From positions 1 through 45,455 of the forward strand of contig PCBK01000185.1 of assembly GCA_002731275.1 (NCBI GenBank): DNA of 45,455 bases, in the 5' to 3' direction. Every line of letters starts with the position of its first letter. The first letter of the stretch is position 1. Below the pieces are notes generated by a model, which was not told the origin of the DNA, did not search any database, and worked only from the letters and a program-made list of their open reading frames with translations. Source of the DNA: Deltaproteobacteria bacterium. Its GTDB lineage: Bacteria > Myxococcota_C > UBA6777. Positions 43,162 through 45,455 of the stretch are shown here, in pieces. The position numbers and the translations under genes are program-made.

Positions 43162-44751
43162 ATGATCAGATGGATAGTTCGTAGTGTTTTGATGCTTTTG
43201 GTTTTGGCGACGTTGGGGGCGACTGCTTGCTCTCCTGCGAAGCTGGATGTCGTGTTATATTACCCCTCTGGGGATGATGGCAGCGAGATCTACCAAAAGA
43301 TCGCCAAATTCGAAGTGCGCTTTGCAGGTCAGGCGTTGGATGATCCATCTGGTGCCAAGACTGAGATCTCCGCGGATACGAATGGACTGGCTTTAAACGA
43401 TATCGCGTGCAAAAAAGAAGAGAGCAATTTGCCCTTTGATCTGCGCGTTGTTGGTTTTGATGAGAACGATAATATCGTGGGTTCAGGTCGACAGGTGATC
43501 TATCAATTGTGTGGGAAGCCCCGCAACATCTATCTCTTCTTCAGCCCACTGGAACAATTTTCGACGTTGTCTCGCTTTAGACCCGAGTCCAATGTTACAG
43601 AGCCCGGTCGCATGGAACGTATCCGTGCTGGACATCGTATCACCTATCTGCCCGACGGTCGTTTGTTGATCACGGGAGGAGCGATTATCGATGGTCCCGG
43701 CAACTTCTCCGAAACGACCAATCATACCGAGATCTTTGATCCTGAGACGGGCTTATTCGAAGATGGCCCCAAGATGAAAAACGCGCGGGCATTTCACACC
43801 GCCACACTTGTGGGGAGTCGCATCTTTATCGCGGGTGGCTTGGATGTGCAGGATGGCAATGTCGTCTCTGTCGGGAGCGTTGAGGTCTTTGAGGTAAATG
43901 AGAAGAATGAGCTTGTCGCAAGCGAAAAGACCGCGACTCTCTCCGAGCCACGTGCATTCCACACGGCCATTGTGACGCCCAACCAGGGCTATGTCTTCTT
44001 GTATGGTGGTGTCAATTGGGATGCTGGCAAGCCTACGATCAATACACAGTGGGAGCTCTTTGAAGCGGACGGGACTGATATCGGCAAAGGACAAATCAAA
44101 GAGGCCGACCGTCGCGCATGGCACGGCGCTGTCCGGCTCGTTGATGGTAAGATCTTGGTTGCGGGAGGAGCGACCCTTGAAAGCGACAAGTGGAAGGCGC
44201 TCAACAGCACACTCTTCCTTGAGTTCTCCGATGACGACAGCACCATAAAGGTCTCCTCTGGAGATGCGATGAAGGTTGCACGTGTCGCTCCGGCGATGAT
44301 TCGTCTGAATGATGATGCTGGTGCGAGGGTACTGATCAGTGGCGGGATGGAGACCAAAGAGACGTCTATCTTTGAACCTTCAAAAGTGCATAACACGATG
44401 GAGGTGCGCGCTGCGACTGGGAAATTTGAAGAGACATTGACGATGAAGTCTGCGCGTGTGTTCCATTCGATTAACCAGCTTGAGGATGGACGTGTCATGC
44501 TCTTTGGTGGTTTTGATGGAACGACTATGGCTAGCGGCGCAGAGGTTTTCCTCGTTGGTTCGAGCAGCGAAGGTTTGAAAAAAGATTCTGTATCAATTGC
44601 ACAACGCCGCGATCGTTTCTATCATTCGGCGATGGTGCTGAACAACGGTTCTCTTCTTGTCCTTGGAGGTGTGGCTGTTGACGAGAAAGGGAAGTACATC
44701 ACACTCTATCGAGGTGAGATCTTCAATCCTCGCCCACCACCGACTGAATAG
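43162..44751 (+). CDS. Second kelch-type propeller lipoprotein
   Basis: 529 residues. Signal ends in a likely lipobox (GATAC, Cys about 23); GAGGT is 7 bases before the ATG. An N-terminal beta domain (about 25-135, LDVVLYYPSGDDGSEIY, FEVRFAGQAL) of unknown type precedes six kelch-like blades with strands GRLLITGG, RIFIAGG, KILVAGG, RVLISGG, RVMLFGG and SLLVLGG and conserved R(A/V)FH(T/S) between them. It shares the blade pattern with the gene at 1879-3408 but not the Cys loop or the N-terminal domain. Followed by an intrinsic terminator. Surface or periplasmic binding protein; ligand unknown. Confidence 0.78.
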   Translation: MIRWIVRSVLMLLVLATLGATACSPAKLDVVLYYPSGDDGSEIYQKIAKFEVRFAGQALDDPSGAKTEISADTNGLALNDIACKKEESNLPFDLRVVGFDENDNIVGSGRQVIYQLCGKPRNIYLFFSPLEQFSTLSRFRPESNVTEPGRMERIRAGHRITYLPDGRLLITGGAIIDGPGNFSETTNHTEIFDPETGLFEDGPKMKNARAFHTATLVGSRIFIAGGLDVQDGNVVSVGSVEVFEVNEKNELVASEKTATLSEPRAFHTAIVTPNQGYVFLYGGVNWDAGKPTINTQWELFEADGTDIGKGQIKEADRRAWHGAVRLVDGKILVAGGATLESDKWKALNSTLFLEFSDDDSTIKVSSGDAMKVARVAPAMIRLNDDAGARVLISGGMETKETSIFEPSKVHNTMEVRAATGKFEETLTMKSARVFHSINQLEDGRVMLFGGFDGTTMASGAEVFLVGSSSEGLKKDSVSIAQRRDRFYHSAMVLNNGSLLVLGGVAVDEKGKYITLYRGEIFNPRPPPTE

Positions 44752-44783
44752 ATTGTTTGTTTGACCCATTTTTGATTGCCCCT

Positions 44784-44810
44784 GGCGCCTCTCGATGGCG
44801 CTTTTCTTTT
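44784..44810 (+). terminator. Rho-independent terminator after the kelch gene
   Basis: GCGCC-TCTCGAT-GGCGC (44785-44801) followed by TTTTCTTTT. It lies 34 bp after the kelch stop and 38 bp before queF, so queF probably needs its own promoter or readthrough. Confidence 0.7.
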
Positions 44811-44847
44811 ATGTTTTCCAAAGCTTTTTTTGTGTGAGGTTCTCAAT

Positions 44848-45201
44848 ATGCCCAGCGCACCCAATCGAGATCTGGATACATTTCCAAATCCCAAGCCCGA
44901 ACGTGATTACGAAATCCAATTTGAATGTCCTGAGTTTACTTGTGTTTGTCCCAAAACTGGGCAGCCTGACTTTGCGACAATTTACATCACATATACCCCC
45001 GATGACCTCTGTGTCGAGCTAAAGTCCCTCAAGCTGTATCTTTGGTCTTTCCGCGATGAAGGTTCCTTCCATGAGGCTGTGACCAATCGCATCCTCGACG
45101 ATCTCGTCGCGAAAATCTCACCCCGACGTATGACCGTTGTTGGGGACTTTTATGTACGTGGTGGCATCAAAACGATTATCACCGCGACATACGAAAAATA
45201 A
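44848..45201 (+). CDS. queF: NADPH-dependent 7-cyano-7-deazaguanine reductase (type I)
   Basis: 117 residues, the length of the short, YkvM-like QueF. It reduces preQ0 to preQ1 with NADPH in queuosine tRNA modification. The catalytic Cys lies in [14 protein letters not shown] (about 32-45); the QueF motif is [13 protein letters not shown] (about 62-74), and the substrate-binding residues GSFHEAVTN follow. The start MPSAPNRD has GAGG 9 bases upstream; an upstream open frame through the terminator is not real. No other queuosine gene is present. The terminal repeat begins 44 bp after its stop. No preQ1 riboswitch is visible upstream. Confidence 0.95.
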   Translation: MPSAPNRDLDTFPNPKPERDYEIQFECPEFTCVCPKTGQPDFATIYITYTPDDLCVELKSLKLYLWSFRDEGSFHEAVTNRILDDLVAKISPRRMTVVGDFYVRGGIKTIITATYEK

Positions 45202-45245
45202 GCGCTGCGCTCTTCGGGATCGTGAGGGGAATCATTTATGATTGC

Positions 45246-45455
45246 TCCAGGGGCAGTTGCACTTGTGTCTTCGCAAAATGCACCCGAATACACGACTGTA
45301 ATCCCTCATGAGCATACGTATGTCGCAAGCGACATCCTCCAATCGCTCAATTGCTCGGACAACATATGCGGTTGTCATTTGCTTCATTCACTTTGCAACG
45401 ACCCCTTCAACAAACCTCTCCATCCCCCTGGCCTCCGGCCTTCCCCCTTCCTCTC
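45246..45455. repeat. Terminal repeat, inverted copy (right end)
   Basis: Inverted copy of 1-209, ending at the last base exactly where copy A begins at the first base. Begins 44 bp after queF. It keeps the TGCACTT/AAGTGCA-type stem (with one change in the right arm), TGTCGCAAGCGACA and CATACGTATG. Confidence 0.9.

Noticed and set aside
44752..44847. preQ1 riboswitch before queF
   Set aside because: The only structure is a GC hairpin with a T run, a terminator for the preceding gene; no C-rich loop or A-rich tail of a preQ1 aptamer.
1..45455. tRNA, rRNA, CRISPR array, transposase or integrase
   Set aside because: No cloverleaf, spaced short repeats or DDE/tyrosine recombinase motifs were seen on either strand.

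Overview
The window (45,455 bases) looks like one bacterial contig from a Gram-negative, predatory or surface-active lineage, most likely Myxococcota/Bradymonadia or a related delta-type group. This is inferred from many secreted Cys-rich lipoproteins, MopE-type DxDxD motifs, kelch and WD40-like propellers, a Ser/Thr kinase, an AgmX/TonB-like protein and a large Bat operon; no rRNA or single marker pins the taxon. I see no tRNA, rRNA, CRISPR array or transposase.

Ends. Bases 1-209 and 45246-45455 are inverted copies of one repeat that begins exactly at the first and last base, with a second direct copy at 273-509. This is either an assembly break at a dispersed repeat or terminal inverted repeats.

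Left part (535-16458). A C2-domain protein and a TerB-like protein lie beside a kelch lipoprotein. Just upstream of the kelch gene is a short gene not visible to ordinary gene finding: a SelW/Rdx-type selenoprotein (3451-3681) whose in-frame TGA sits in a CxxU motif and is followed by a bacterial SECIS-like hairpin. Then come a Cys-rich lipoprotein, a ZorA/ZorB-like ion-driven motor pair without the other Zorya genes, threonine synthase, a strongly basic 10-Cys secreted protein behind a 16-bp palindrome, a MopE-repeat/WD40 lipoprotein, and a three-gene signalling operon (GGDEF-EAL protein, membrane histidine kinase, CheY-like regulator).

Middle (16736-23504). Metal-dependent hydrolase, DoxX-like membrane protein, GNAT acetyltransferase, TonB-C-like protein, a 910-residue Cys-repeat/propeller lipoprotein, and a cytochrome P450 with its own good promoter.

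Right part (23639-39121, all minus). Nine tightly packed genes form a MoxR-Bat operon: MoxR, DUF58, a DUF4381-like membrane protein, BatA, BatB, a 1473-residue TPR lipoprotein fused to two DUF5060/glycosidase-like modules, BatD, BatE, and a thioredoxin-like protein with a BatD-like tail. MoxR and the VWA proteins probably assemble or activate envelope complexes; the TPR, BatD and thioredoxin parts face the periplasm.

Far right. A PknB-type kinase whose extracytoplasmic part is out of frame after a nine-base C tract, a zinc-ribbon protein, a second kelch lipoprotein, and queF (queuosine synthesis) next to the terminal repeat.
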